A DNA stretch of 64,000 nucleotides from Laccaria trichodermophora (taxonomy: Eukaryota; Basidiomycota; Agaricomycetes; Agaricales; Hydnangiaceae), in the NCBI GenBank assembly GCA_018417955.1, contig JACTVC010000003.1:2108001-2172000 (forward strand), written 5' to 3'. Below, in pieces: positions 1 through 10,863 of the stretch. The notes under the pieces were generated by a model. The model worked only from the letters and a program-made list of their open reading frames with translations. It was not told the origin of the DNA and made no database searches. The position numbers were made by a program, and so were the translations under genes. How positions within the stretch are numbered: the first letter of the stretch is position 1; every line of letters begins with the position of its first letter.

Positions 1-3000
1 ATATTAGATATGAGTGTAATGATGCTAGAGATGATTTTTCTGCTCAACAAAAAAAGGGAGATTCAGAAGGAATATTTCCCCAGTGGATGTCAAATGAGAC
101 AATGTTGGATCTTGATGAATTAAATGCATATGATGGTGCTCACTTTGGGGATGCAGAGTATGATGAAAATGATGAAGAGAATATTCCAAATAAATATACA
201 GCACTTGGAAAATATGGAAGAGCAAACCAAGAGCAAATGAATGCTACAAAAATTGCAATAAAAGAAGCTGGCTGGATGGATGAATCCCCAAATGGAATAA
301 GTGAAGTTGACAAGAAGCCAATCCAACCTGATATATTACAGTCTAGTTCCAAATGGAAAGCTTCAGTTGATCAAAAAAGACAGGAGGAGTTGGCTCAAAG
401 AAATAAAAATATCCCTGCTCAGAAAAATATGAAAAACCAACAGATAGACCACAATGAAAATGATGTAAAAATTGTTGACCAATCATATCTTACAAAAGAC
501 TTCAAAGCCAACGAAAAATCAGCTCAAAGGATGATTGATAAAGTTGTAAAAAAATATTCCCTTAACAGAGAGCAAGAAAGGGCCTTTAGAATTGTTGCAA
601 ATCATGCAGTTCAACGTCAGACTGAACAATTAAAAATGTATTTAGGTGGCATGGGTGGTACTGGAAAATCACAAGTCTTCAAAGCCCTCATTTATTTTTT
701 TCAACAGAGAAATGAGTCTCATAGATTTATTGTGCTTGGACCAACAGGATCATCAGCTGCTCTTCTGAATGGATCAACTTATCATTCATTTTTGGGTGTT
801 CCAATGAGTGGAATGGGTATTAGAAATGAGGCTACAAGCATTGCTCAAGTCAGAGCTAGACTAGATGGAGTTGACTATATATTCTTAGATGAGGTATCAA
901 TGCTCTCATGCCATGACATGTATAAAATTGCTTCACAGTTAGCCAAAGCACTCAATAATTTTGATAAGCCATATGGTGGAATCAATATGATATTTGCTGG
1001 TGATTTTGCCCAACTGCCCCCTGTTGGTGGTCAATCTCTATACAGTCACTCAGTTGGAACACAAGTCCATTCAGGCTTAAAGCCAGGTGGCCAAGAAGCT
1101 GCTGTAGGAAAAGCTCTCTGGCATCAGGTTACAACTGTAGTTATACTTAGAGAGAATATGAGGCAGAAAACTCAGACTCCCCAAGATGCATCACTGAGAA
1201 AAGCATTGGTCAATATGAGATATGGAAATTGTACTGCTGAGGACATTAAATTTTTGAGAACTCTTCAAGCCAGTAAAAAGCCAGGAAGACCTAACATTGC
1301 TTCAAAGGAATTCAGAAATGTGGCAATTATATGTGGAAGACACACACAAAAAGATCAAATTAATCAAATGGGGTGTGAAAGATTTGCTGAGGAGACAGGC
1401 CAAAAATTGACCCATTTTTACTCTGTAGATAAGTGGGGAAAGGATGCTGATCCAGCTAATAAAACAAAGTGGGGAAAATCAAAGGCTGCTACAAAATCAA
1501 AGCACAAGTCAAATGAAATTGACTTTGATGATCAACATCAAATCTGGAATGTCAGACATGGATCAACTGAACATTTTGCTGGAAAGCTTTCACTCTGCCT
1601 TGGAATGCCTGTGATGATCAGAAATAATGATGCAACTGAGCTGTGCATAACAAAAGGTCAAGAAGGATTTGTAGTTGGATGGCAGGCAAAGAAAGGTCCA
1701 CATGGAAAGAGAATACTGGACACTCTATTTGTAAAATTAGATAAGCCTTCAAAAACTATTCAAATACCTGGGCTTCCAGAAAATGTGGTACCTTTAGTCA
1801 AGGGAACTAAAACTATTACATGTACATTCCATAGTGACCTGAAGGAGTCTATAGAAAGACAACAAGTTTGGGTTCTACCTAATTTTGCAATGACAGATTA
1901 TGCAGCTCAAGGAAAAACTAGACCATACAATGTTGTACATCTCAACAGCTGCCATACTCATATGTCTTACTACACTTGCCTCTCCAGAAGTGCAAGTGCA
2001 GCTGGAACTATCATTCTACAAGGCTTTGAGCCCAGCATTGTTACTAGAGGATGTGCAAAATATCTTAGACAGGAACTCAGAGAACAGGAACTTCTAGATG
2101 AAATTACCAGGCTTAGATATGAAGGTTCACTTCCTCCTTGTGTTGTAGGATACACACGCAATTCATTAATCAGAAATTTTCAAAACTGGAAAGGTACAGC
2201 ATATGTTCCAGAAAAAACAGATACATCTTTGAGGTGGAGTGAAAGTGATCCAATGGATATACTACCTGTGGTTACAGACAGTCCATGGCAGATCATTAAG
2301 AGAGGCAAAGATAAGAAAGCAGAGCAACCCAAGAAAGCTTCAACATTCATCCCAGCTAAGGGATCAGTTGCAGTCAAGCATAAGCTGGATGATGATGATG
2401 AGATTAATATAAAGAAAAAGAGTAAAAAAATACTGAAGCCTAAGTCTAGCATCAAGTTGGGACTTCAATGGGATAGTATAAATTACAGTTGTGCATATGA
2501 TAGCTTATTTGTAATTTTATATCATATTTGGAACATAGATCCTCTAAGGTGGACTACAAATTTTACAGAGATCAACCAACATTATTTAGGTGCATTGGCA
2601 GCTGGTTTCAACAAGGTGCTTGAAGGAACACTTACTTTAGAAAATGTAAGAGATGAACTTAGACATGATCTTCATAATTTAGATCCTATCAAATTTCCTA
2701 TGGGCAAAACAGGAGCTAGTGTTGGACAACTTACATTTGAAATGCTTAAGTATGAAAAAAATAATGCAGTAGCTGAAATTGTATGTTCAGACTGTGGAAA
2801 TGCATATGAAGTAGATGATACACTGGGATATGTTCTACATGCATCTGACCCTATACCAACATCAACTTTAAAATGGATAGGATCAATTCAGAAGTCATCT
2901 ACAGAAATATGTGGGAATTGCTCAGGTGAAATGATTGAGCATGTATCCTATGCAGAGGTTCCAAAGATTATCATCCTGGAGTACCCATACTGTAATACTA

Positions 3001-3251
3001 AAACTAGTCACAAGTTAAAGTTTGTAATAAATGGAGAAGAAGTATTACTGAGCCTGAGAGGGATCATATACCATGGGGATAATCATTTCACCTCTAGAGT
3101 TTTTTCATATGAAGGTGAAGTTTGGTTCCATAATGGGATAACCACCAAAAATAAGTGTATAGAAGATGGGCAGCTAGATGATAAGAGCAATAATGATCTT
3201 AGATACTATGAAGACCAAGAACTTGTTTTAGCTGTATATTCTCAACTGTAA
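1..3251 (+). CDS. Helitron-type PIF1 helicase fused to USP-like cysteine protease (5' partial)
   Basis: The frame is open from the window edge (first full codon at 3), so the protein starts upstream; the first internal Met is at 87. Counting from that Met, a Walker A motif GGMGGTGKS lies near residue 187, Walker B FLDEVSML near 265, followed by GDFAQLPPVGG, as in PIF1/RecD-like helicases of Helitrons. From about residue 790 a second domain begins: NYSCAYDSLF (candidate nucleophile Cys near 802), two Cys pairs (CSDC and CGNC), then a His box YHGDNHFTS (His near 1000) followed by VWFHNG. This order matches ubiquitin-specific proteases (Cys box, zinc finger, His box). In Helitrons the helicase unwinds DNA for rolling-circle transposition; the protease role is unknown. 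No in-frame stop is seen. The helicase call is firm, the USP-like call is a motif-based inference. Confidence 0.88.
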   Translation, partial: IRYECNDARDDFSAQQKKGDSEGIFPQWMSNETMLDLDELNAYDGAHFGDAEYDENDEENIPNKYTALGKYGRANQEQMNATKIAIKEAGWMDESPNGISEVDKKPIQPDILQSSSKWKASVDQKRQEELAQRNKNIPAQKNMKNQQIDHNENDVKIVDQSYLTKDFKANEKSAQRMIDKVVKKYSLNREQERAFRIVANHAVQRQTEQLKMYLGGMGGTGKSQVFKALIYFFQQRNESHRFIVLGPTGSSAALLNGSTYHSFLGVPMSGMGIRNEATSIAQVRARLDGVDYIFLDEVSMLSCHDMYKIASQLAKALNNFDKPYGGINMIFAGDFAQLPPVGGQSLYSHSVGTQVHSGLKPGGQEAAVGKALWHQVTTVVILRENMRQKTQTPQDASLRKALVNMRYGNCTAEDIKFLRTLQASKKPGRPNIASKEFRNVAIICGRHTQKDQINQMGCERFAEETGQKLTHFYSVDKWGKDADPANKTKWGKSKAATKSKHKSNEIDFDDQHQIWNVRHGSTEHFAGKLSLCLGMPVMIRNNDATELCITKGQEGFVVGWQAKKGPHGKRILDTLFVKLDKPSKTIQIPGLPENVVPLVKGTKTITCTFHSDLKESIERQQVWVLPNFAMTDYAAQGKTRPYNVVHLNSCHTHMSYYTCLSRSASAAGTIILQGFEPSIVTRGCAKYLRQELREQELLDEITRLRYEGSLPPCVVGYTRNSLIRNFQNWKGTAYVPEKTDTSLRWSESDPMDILPVVTDSPWQIIKRGKDKKAEQPKKASTFIPAKGSVAVKHKLDDDDEINIKKKSKKILKPKSSIKLGLQWDSINYSCAYDSLFVILYHIWNIDPLRWTTNFTEINQHYLGALAAGFNKVLEGTLTLENVRDELRHDLHNLDPIKFPMGKTGASVGQLTFEMLKYEKNNAVAEIVCSDCGNAYEVDDTLGYVLHASDPIPTSTLKWIGSIQKSSTEICGNCSGEMIEHVSYAEVPKIIILEYPYCNTKTSHKLKFVINGEEVLLSLRGIIYHGDNHFTSRVFSYEGEVWFHNGITTKNKCIEDGQLDDKSNNDLRYYEDQELVLAVYSQL

Positions 3252-3315
3252 ATTAGAACTTTGTCTTAATAAATTTAACATTAAAATAGAATTCTAGATT
3301 AATATTTTTATAACA

Positions 3316-3470
3316 TTGAATGCAAGCCACATTGATTTGAAGCAACTGATTATAAAGAATTGTAAATAAATTTCAATTAATTTTACAATTGCTTGGACAT
3401 TCTTACTTAACATTATTTACAATCTCTTCCCACTAATTTGATTCAAGTTAATGTGGCTTGCATCCATTGT
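3316..3470. repeat. Short inverted repeat downstream of the helicase
   Basis: GAATGCAAGCCACATT at 3318-3333 is mirrored by AATGTGGCTTGCATCC near 3450-3465, with an AT-rich palindromic middle. It could be a tiny MITE or a terminal hairpin of the Helitron; no target duplication was recognised. Confidence 0.45.
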
Positions 3471-3539
3471 TAATGAAAATGTTAAAATATGCATTTTTTA
3501 AATAAAACTTACTCTACATATTTTTCAGCATTGGAGGTC

Positions 3540-3598
3540 CATGGGAAGGACTCATACATGCCATGCAAAGCACTGGCCCACACCTACAAGTTCACTTG
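3540..3598 (+). repeat. Dispersed 50-bp motif (three copies in window)
   Basis: The string GGACTCATACATGCCATGCA, followed by AAGCACTGGCCCACACC, occurs here, at about 7495-7533 (+) and at about 9207-9256 (-). The latter two sit at the inner ends of the arms of element C, so this motif is part of a wider repeat family. Confidence 0.7.
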
Positions 3599-4140
3599 TT
3601 GTTGGGTTTGATCAATCAATGGGGGTGGAAAGTCTTCTGTTAGTATTGTTAGTATATGTATAGTAATTGCAGAGTAGTAGCAATATACCTTGGAAGGGTC
3701 CAACATCAGCTGAACTATCTATTTCAATGAAAAATGAATATAAAATAATAAAATAAATAAAATATAAAAAAACTTACTAAATGACAAGCTTACAGCTCGA
3801 TATTCACTGGGGCCAGCTTCACCATTTTTGTTACTTTCTCCATGGGTAGGTGGAGAAGGGGTAGGTGGAGAAGTACCTCCATGCAGGTGCAAGCCCTTGA
3901 AATTAGTTTGAACTGCTTTATCAATCATCAGCAACAGCAAAACCAAAAACAGTTGTATCACATACATTGTTGAGCCATGGTGACTTGATGTACAAATATT
4001 TGGTTTAGAAAATATTGTTGCAAGTGGCCAGGTAATAGCTGAAGACCAAAGTGAGACACTGTTATGTTGAACAGAGACTACAATACTAACCTGAAGCCTG
4101 AATATTGGGGACTTCATTGAGTACAGCTGGGCTACTTATA

Positions 4141-4480
4141 TAGGTTGGAAACAACAAGGGGCAAAGAACAACAAGAAGACAATAAGAACAATAAGAACAA
4201 TGGGAACAATAGGAACAGTAAGAACAAACAATAAGAACAATAGGAACAATAAGAACAATAAGAACAATAGGAACAATAAGAACAATAGGAACAGTAAGAA
4301 CAATAGGAACAATAGGAACAATAAGAACAGTGAGAACAGTGAGAACAGTGAGAACAGTGAGAACAGTGAGAACAATAAGAACAATAGGAAGAATAGAAAC
4401 AATAAGAACAATAAGGACAATAAGAACAATAGAAAAGATAGGGGTAGGATGATGACAATAAGAACAATAAAGACAATAAT
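4141..4480. repeat. AAGAACAAT-type microsatellite
   Basis: Tandem 9- to 10-bp units of the form AATAAGAACAAT/AATAGGAACA with a run of AGTGAGAAC near 4325-4375. It produces long spurious open frames on both strands rich in Asn/Lys or Leu/Phe. Confidence 0.85.
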
Positions 4481-4604
4481 GATGTTGGAATAATGGAATC
4501 AGGTGACAGGAACAGAATCAATTCTAATAAATATAATTGGATGGCTAGAGTAAAGAATATTGGTAATTAAAATTCTTTTCTAAAATTGTTCTTTATATAT
4601 CCTG

Positions 4605-5600
4605 TTGCAAAAAAAAAGAGGACTTGTACCTGCCGTGCTTGCAACGGCCTCTTACACAAGTAAATCTGTATCAAAAGGCAAGATGCCATTGCTAGCCTTA
4701 GCAAATGGCAAATGGATAGGAAAAGTTCCACCTCAATTATTAGACTTGTCATTTGCTGAACAACTTTTGGTGGCTAGAGTTCGTCATAACAGATGCCTAG
4801 TCAGAGTATCCTCAGGAATGCATAAAATGAGAGCCAATGCTATCTCTTTTTCTAATCCTACACCTAATATTTATGATATATTGCCTCCTCCAATAGAGGA
4901 AATGGATGAAGTTTTAGCTTTCATCTATACTGGTCCTTGCAAACCTACAAAATCTGACTTTGAGAGAACTCCTCTTCTTGTAAGACATAAAAAGGTGGCT
5001 GCAGCTCTAGAGTGGCTTAAACTTAACCACTGTGACTATTTTGATCTGGAAATATCCTATAAAAATCTTAGAGAATATCCTGAGGATAGTCCACCAGTTG
5101 TAGTGGATTATAGAGAGTCATCTTCAAACAAAGATCCAGAGTCTACAGCTATTAATGATATAGAAGAGGAAATTGGAACTGAAACTGGCCAGTGTCCATT
5201 TGTAGTTCATGGATTGACTGGTGAAGAATATTCAACAAAAAGCTTAAAAGCACTTAAAGCCATTGCCCTTCAACATTTGACTTCAAATAAAAAGATATTA
5301 GCTGTGGGCCATGCACAAGAACCAGAGTCATTATACAATAATCCTCAGTTATTTCCTCAGATGTTTCCATGGCTTTTTCCATATGGCCTTGGAGGAATTG
5401 GAAACACTCTCCAAAAGGGGCGTCTGTCTGAAATCAAACACAAAAGGCATCTTCTCTTGTACCATGACAAGCGCTTTCAAAAGGATTCTCACTTTGCATT
5501 AATTGCTTTTAATCATGAGCAAATCAAACAAAGTACATCTTCAGGATACCTGCTTGCTGAGACTCCAAAATTCAACAATATTTCAAAAAGACTTATGGAT
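4605..5600 (+). pseudogene. Helitron protein N-terminal part (DUF6570 / Helitron_like_N), truncated by element C
   Basis: The frame encodes MPLLALANGKWIGKVP, VARVRHNRCLV and later QMFPWLFPYGLGG ... LLLYHDKRFQKD, the hallmark order of the DUF6570 and Helitron_like_N regions that precede the Rep and PIF1 domains. Two signs of decay: the expected Cys motif CTCRACNGLLHK is at about 4625-4660 in a different reading frame, so a small indel separates it from the rest; and the frame is cut at 5601, where the left end of element C begins. The Rep HUH motif and helicase are absent. An open frame continues to 5732, but those last residues are translated from the arm of element C. The piece lies in the same direction as the helicase at 1-3251 but cannot be its 5' end, since it is downstream, so two Helitron copies are represented. 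Confidence 0.8.
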
Positions 5601-6380
5601 GTTATGAGTCCTTATGAGTTTACGAGTAAGACTCATTCTTTATCAACTGAGGACTTAGGCAAATTTTTCATTCATTCATTTACCTTTCATCACCGCAGGA
5701 ACCTTTTCCCTTCAACAGAAAAGCAGCCATAAAATCAGGAAAAATGGCATGAAAAATGGGAAAAAATGTGGAGAAAATCAGAATATTGCTTAGTAAATTG
5801 GGGAGGCTGTGTTCAGGGTTCAGGGTCAATATCTAAATATAGAAACCACCTAAAAGTTGCCAGAAAATCAGAAAAAATACCCAAAAATCAACAGAGATCT
5901 TCTCTGTTGCCATGGTGTTGAAGGAGCTGTGTTCAGGGTTCAGGGTCCATATCTAAATATAGAACACAGTGAGAAAAATGGCTAGCAAATCAGAAAAAAA
6001 TGAGTAAAAACTCAAAGTGATACTTTTTTGTTGCCATGATGTATGAAGGGCTGTGTCTAGTGTTCAGGGTCCATTTCCAAATATGAAAAATTAAGACAAC
6101 TATGTAAATATATTATCTATTATGCAATATGACTATATCATCAGACCAGCCTTCTTGCTCTTTGAGATATTGGTCAAAAATGATGACAATTTTCAAAAAG
6201 TGTCCAATTTTTTCAGTATTTTGTGTTTTTCTCAATGAGGAATGGTCTGCATGACATTATTTATATATATGTAAAGGTAAGGAAAGGGGCTACAATTTTT
6301 GTTAATGGAGCTAAGTGAGAGGCAGTGTTTCTGATACCGTGGGAATTTTAACCCAAAAAGGAAATTATTACAGATATATA

Positions 6381-7162
6381 AGGTAGACGACTTTCATAAT
6401 CGACAAACGTCATGTGACCGATGTGACAGATGCTGAAAAGGGTAATGTTTCACAAAATTTGACTATATGTATAATTCTAGGGGTCCTATTGTACCATAAG
6501 AACCTAGCTTTTGTAGATAAATATCCTGGACATGTGAATCAGTAAAAAAATTGTTACAAAGTTCGGTTTTGGTAGAGGAGATAGAAAAATACAGTCAACA
6601 CCATTAGTATACAACTAATTAAGCCCCTTCAATTGCTGTTGCGCCGTGTCTCCAAAAGCATTGTTGTCCACCTCATACTTGCAGTGAGGTCCTGATGATT
6701 CATGGATGCATATGAAAGAGGCTTATAGGCTTAAATGGTCAGTAGGTGGCATGGCAGCGGTGCCTGAGCACGTAAATTATAAATACAAGGGGCATTGTGT
6801 TCTCCCAGATAAAATTTCATAAGGGAACTGGGAAATAAGGGATTTGTCCAAACCCACCTTATTGTACTTCTTTGCTCCCATGTCACACAATGTTTATCAT
6901 ATCTAGTTATCTGATCCGGCACTGTTATATTATGTGTCAATTTTGAAAATGCATAGGCTCAGTCAGTTTTTCTCCAAATTGCTCAGTTTTTTGCAGAGGG
7001 GTCAACATTAAGTAGGTCTATCTAAACTAGGTCCGTATTGCATTAAAAATCAAGTAGGAAGAGCTCAAATTGTTTCTCAGTTGTTTTATTACCCGATTTG
7101 ATCAAGATGTAACAGCAAAGTAATGGCACGTGACGTTTGTCGATTATGAAAGTCGTCTACCT
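6381..7162. mobile_element. 782-bp MITE with 32-bp perfect TIRs and TA target duplication
   Basis: The left TIR at 6381-6412 starts AGGTAGACGACTTTCATAAT, and its exact reverse complement fills 7131-7162. TA flanks both sides (6379-6380, 7163-7164). The matching right arm of element C (near 9530) lacks the insert, giving a built-in empty site. There is no coding capacity. TA duplication is typical of Tc1/mariner-like elements; that assignment is inference. Confidence 0.9.
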
Positions 7163-7562
7163 TAGCATGCTATTATAGGTCACAAAATATAACTAACCAT
7201 CTTCTTTCCTGAGATATATGCAAACAGGACTGTGGGAATATTTTACCATAAACAGAAAAATAGTTATAAAATTGAGAAAATTTGCTATAAAATCAAAAAA
7301 AAAAAGGAAAAATAAGAATAGTACACATTGTTGCTATGATGTTGATGGCTAGACTCAGGGTTCAGGGTCCATTTCCAAATATAGAAGAAAACTCAGAAAA
7401 TTATAAAGTGATTACATGTCATTGCATCTGATGGCATGTCAGGAGGGTGGTCACATGACCAATTTCCTAAAATAAATTTAGTGTCCACAGAAAGGACTCA
7501 TACATGCCATGCAAAGCACTGGCCCACACCCACAAGTCTCATGAGTGTAACCTGGCTAACCT

Positions 7563-8979
7563 GTGTCCTCTGCACTGTCTTTTCAATGCCTCTTTATATC
7601 CAAGGCTCTCCTAATCAACCTAAAAGTCCTCAATATCATTGTAAGTCTTTTGCATGACTTACATGCTCAGATTTCTAAACTCGCTATCACCGTTGGCGTA
7701 GAACTTTCCCCACCATCATCCATCGATCTGGATGCCTTCAACATGACAACGTTGGATGAAATTGACATGCTGGGTTTCCGTGCATTCTTAATAATGACTC
7801 GCTGCAACTACATGCTGATGCAATTATTAGAAGCTGATTATTTAATCAGCCCTAGACCCCCCAGCTTGCTGTTTGGGTCTAACCCTACGCATGTCCTCAA
7901 CTTTCTGACATGCTCAGAATTGTGGAATCTGCCAGCATCAAGTATCTTGGAATATGCAAAACACCACTCCCGAGAGATCAACAACATTATCCGCCATTTG
8001 GATGATGTCATATCGAAAATCCAAGAAATCAACATGCCTCGTACGTTTCCTCTCCATTCAGACATTCATACTTCTGATTTATATTTGTTCAGCTCGTTAT
8101 TACACTCCATCGGTTTCTCGTTTGTTGACATTCAACAAAGAACAGCTAATCATGCTGTATGATCAGCTACCCCTTCCAGTTATTATGAAGTTACGACACA
8201 CATCGCGTTATTTCTACCATACAGCCAACGTCTATGTTTGTAACCGGGTTGCGTCACTGATACGTGGTTTCCGCCTTAGCTATGCTTGAACCTTGAAGAA
8301 GCTAGACACATACAACGCCGTTATTGGTGGTTCGGTGGTGTTACTTCCCATCCTGGCACGCATCGACGGGTTCAAACCTCATGACCTCGATATTTATGTC
8401 CCCCAGCGCCATGCCTTTGACCTCTATCAAGACTTGCTTGAGGATCAATATGAGGTTACAGAAACGTGGTCCAATGTGCATCTTGGCAACCCATGTGTAT
8501 CAAGCATCCTCTTGTTAACGCATCGCTCAAACTGTGACCTTTGTGTCAATCTGATCATGACATCTTCCCCTTCTCCTGTCGCCGCTATCATCCATTCTTC
8601 TTCGACACACACTATGAACTATATTAACAAGCATGGCATATTTTGCGCCTATCCAGACCTCACATCCAACAAACTTTCACATTCGGTTGTATCTCCTACA
8701 CAATCCCAGATACTGGATCTACATCGCATTATTGCTGGCAATATGGTTCCTAGATTCATCGAACAGAACATTTTGGACCCACTCTATCTTATCTTCCGCA
8801 CAAGGTACCGAGAACGTGGTTTTTCATTTGATGAAAAACTCTGGCCACATGTCTGCACAGTGGATCCTTCCTGTCCTCATACTTCACTTGTGCAAGAGGG
8901 CCATTGCAAGCATGGCAGATACGAGTCCTTTTTATATTCAGGAAGCTACAATGCAGCACCACAACATTCACATTTTTGA
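7563..8979 (+). pseudogene. F-box / nucleotidyltransferase-fold gene, decayed, core of element C
   Basis: An F-box-like segment (LPLPVIMKLRHTSRYFYH) ends at 8286, and in the same frame after a TGA at 8287-8289 comes NAVIGGSVVL ... HDLDIYVP (8305-8400), the GGS-x(n)-DxD pattern of nucleotidyltransferase-fold proteins. Agaricomycetes have many genes that fuse an F-box to this domain. The preceding 199-residue frame (7563-8162) is in another phase. With an in-frame stop and a phase change, I call it a pseudogene, although an unrecognised intron could remove the stop. It lies between the inverted arms of C and is likely cargo. Loss of function is inferred, not shown. Confidence 0.6.
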
Positions 8980-10337
8980 TTATTTAGGAAACTAGTCATG
9001 TGACCACCTCCTGAAAGCCCATCAGATTTATACCCATTAACTATATATATATAGTATTGCTATTTTACATTGGATAAAGTGTATATTTCCATTTACTGTG
9101 AAGCGTTCACTCTGAACTTCTTGCATAGCTGAAGCCAAGAGGGAAGGAGGAGGCAAGAATGGGTGGATCTGGGATCAACACCCATAAGTGAGCAATGAGC
9201 AGTTACAAGATACTTGTGGGTGTGGGCCAGTGCTTTGCATGGCATGTATGAGTCCTTCCTATGGACTCTGAAATTATGTAATCATTTTATGATTTTATGA
9301 GTTTTGTTCTATATTTGCAAATGGACCCTGAGCCCTGAGCCTAGCCATCAATATTTTAGCAGCAATGTGTACTATTCTTTTTTTTCCTTTTTTTTTTTTT
9401 TTGATTTTATAGCAATTTTTTTCCTTTTTTATAACTATTTTTCTGTTTATAGTAAAATATTCCCACAGTCCTGTTTGCATATATCTCAAGAAAGAAGATG
9501 GTTAGTTATATTTTGTGACCTATAATAGCATGCTCTATATATCTGTGGTAAATTTCCTTTTTGGGTTAAAATTCCCACAGTAGCAGAAACACAGCCTCTC
9601 ACTTAGCTCCATTAACAAAAATTGTAGCCCCTTTCCTTACCTTTACAAATATGTATAAATAATGTCATGCAGACCATTCCTCATTGAGAAAAACACAAAA
9701 TACTGAAAAAATTGGACACTTTTTGGAAATTGTCATGCATTTTTGACCAATATCTCAAACAGCAAGAAGGCTGGTCTGATGATATAGTCATATTGCATAA
9801 TATAATGATATTATTACATAATTATCTTAATTTTCCATATTTAAATATGGACCCTGAACACTGGACACAGCCCCTCTACATCATGGCAACAGAAAAAGTA
9901 TCATTTTTATTTTTTTACTCATTTTTTTCTGATTTGCTAGCTATTTTTCTTACATTGTTCTATATTTAGATATAAACCCTGAACCCTGAACACAGCCCCT
10001 TCAACACCATGGCAACAGAGAAGATCCGTCTTAATTTTTGACTATTTTTTTGTCATTTTCTAGCAACTTTTAGCTGGTTTCTATATTTAGATATTGACCC
10101 TGAACCCTGAACACAGCATCTCCAACTTACTAAGCAATATGTTGATTTTCTACACATTTTTTGCCATTTTATTTGCCATTTTTGCTGATTTTATGGCTGC
10201 TTTTCTGCTTAAGAGAAAAGGTTCCCGCGGTGATGAAAGGTAAATCAATCAATCAATCAATGAATCAATGAAAAATTTACCTAAGTTCTCAGTTGATAAA
10301 GAATGAGTCTTACTCGTAAACTCGTAAGGACTCATAA

Positions 10338-10838
10338 CACTTCAGTCACCCACTAACACCTGAAACAAGGGACGATCGGACACCTAAGCGAAGAGATTGA
10401 CAAATGTAAGGACAAATTAATCATTTTTGACTATTGTTTGTTGATAAGATGGACTCATTATAAGATTTTTAGTCTGACAACCAGTTCCGCCGAGGCCCGG
10501 ATCTTATTGTCGTATTTTTAAATTTCCATTAAAATTTATTATAATTGTGTTTGATTCCTTCGAAAAGTTGACAAATCTTAGGACAAACAATAAATATGTA
10601 GCCTAATATATCATACTTTCACAGCTTCTTACAAGTACAAAATCCGTAAATAGAACATATTCTTGAACAATTTCAAAATCCGTATCCAAGCCAAAGTTGA
10701 AAAATAGTCTGTGTAAATATACATCAACATATATATAATCTGACATCAAATCTGTCAAAAAGACGAAGCAAATGTCAGATTTGGAGTATTTCCAGGAAAC
10801 AAAGCGAATATCCCGGTGAAAGGGCCACTCACGGGATA
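10338..10838 (+). repeat. Left TIR of element A
   Basis: 501 bp, inverted relative to 36895-37378 plus 53479-53494, with scattered substitutions. The outer end is CACTTCAGTCACCC; the inner end is near the sequence CACTCACGGGATA. Confidence 0.9.
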
Positions 10839-10863
10839 CTCAAAGTTACTCATGGGGTGAACT

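Larger units (their letters stand above)
3252..4604. other. Non-coding, AT-rich stretch between the two Helitron fragments
   Basis: I see no gene here. It holds a 150-bp inverted structure (3316-3470), a dispersed 50-bp motif (3540-3598) and a (AAGAACAAT)-like microsatellite (4141-4480). Confidence 0.6.
5601..10337. mobile_element. Element C: long-inverted-arm element (its last base is displaced to 53502)
   Basis: The left end GTTATGAGTCCTTATGAG at 5601 is mirrored by the end of the right arm at about 10312-10337 (CTCGTAAGGACTCATAA). The arms run inwards to about 7535 (left, including a 782-bp MITE) and from about 9205 (right). Both arms contain several copies of GTTCAGGGTTCAGGGTC followed by an AT-rich stretch at about 120-bp spacing (5813, 5932, 6061, 7345 and mirrored). 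The core holds a decayed F-box/nucleotidyltransferase-like gene; no transposase is seen, so it looks non-autonomous. It interrupts the Helitron gene on its left. No convincing target-site duplication was found for C. Element A is inserted one base before its right end. Confidence 0.7.

Noticed and set aside
4132..4521. Leu/Phe/Tyr-Cys-Ser-rich minus-strand and Asn-rich plus-strand frames
   Set aside because: Translations of the AAGAACAAT microsatellite.
5813..7370. Telomere-like GTTCAGGGTTCAGGGTC blocks
   Set aside because: Only two or three CAGGGTT units at a time, spaced about 120 bp inside the arms of element C; they belong to the element, not to a telomere.
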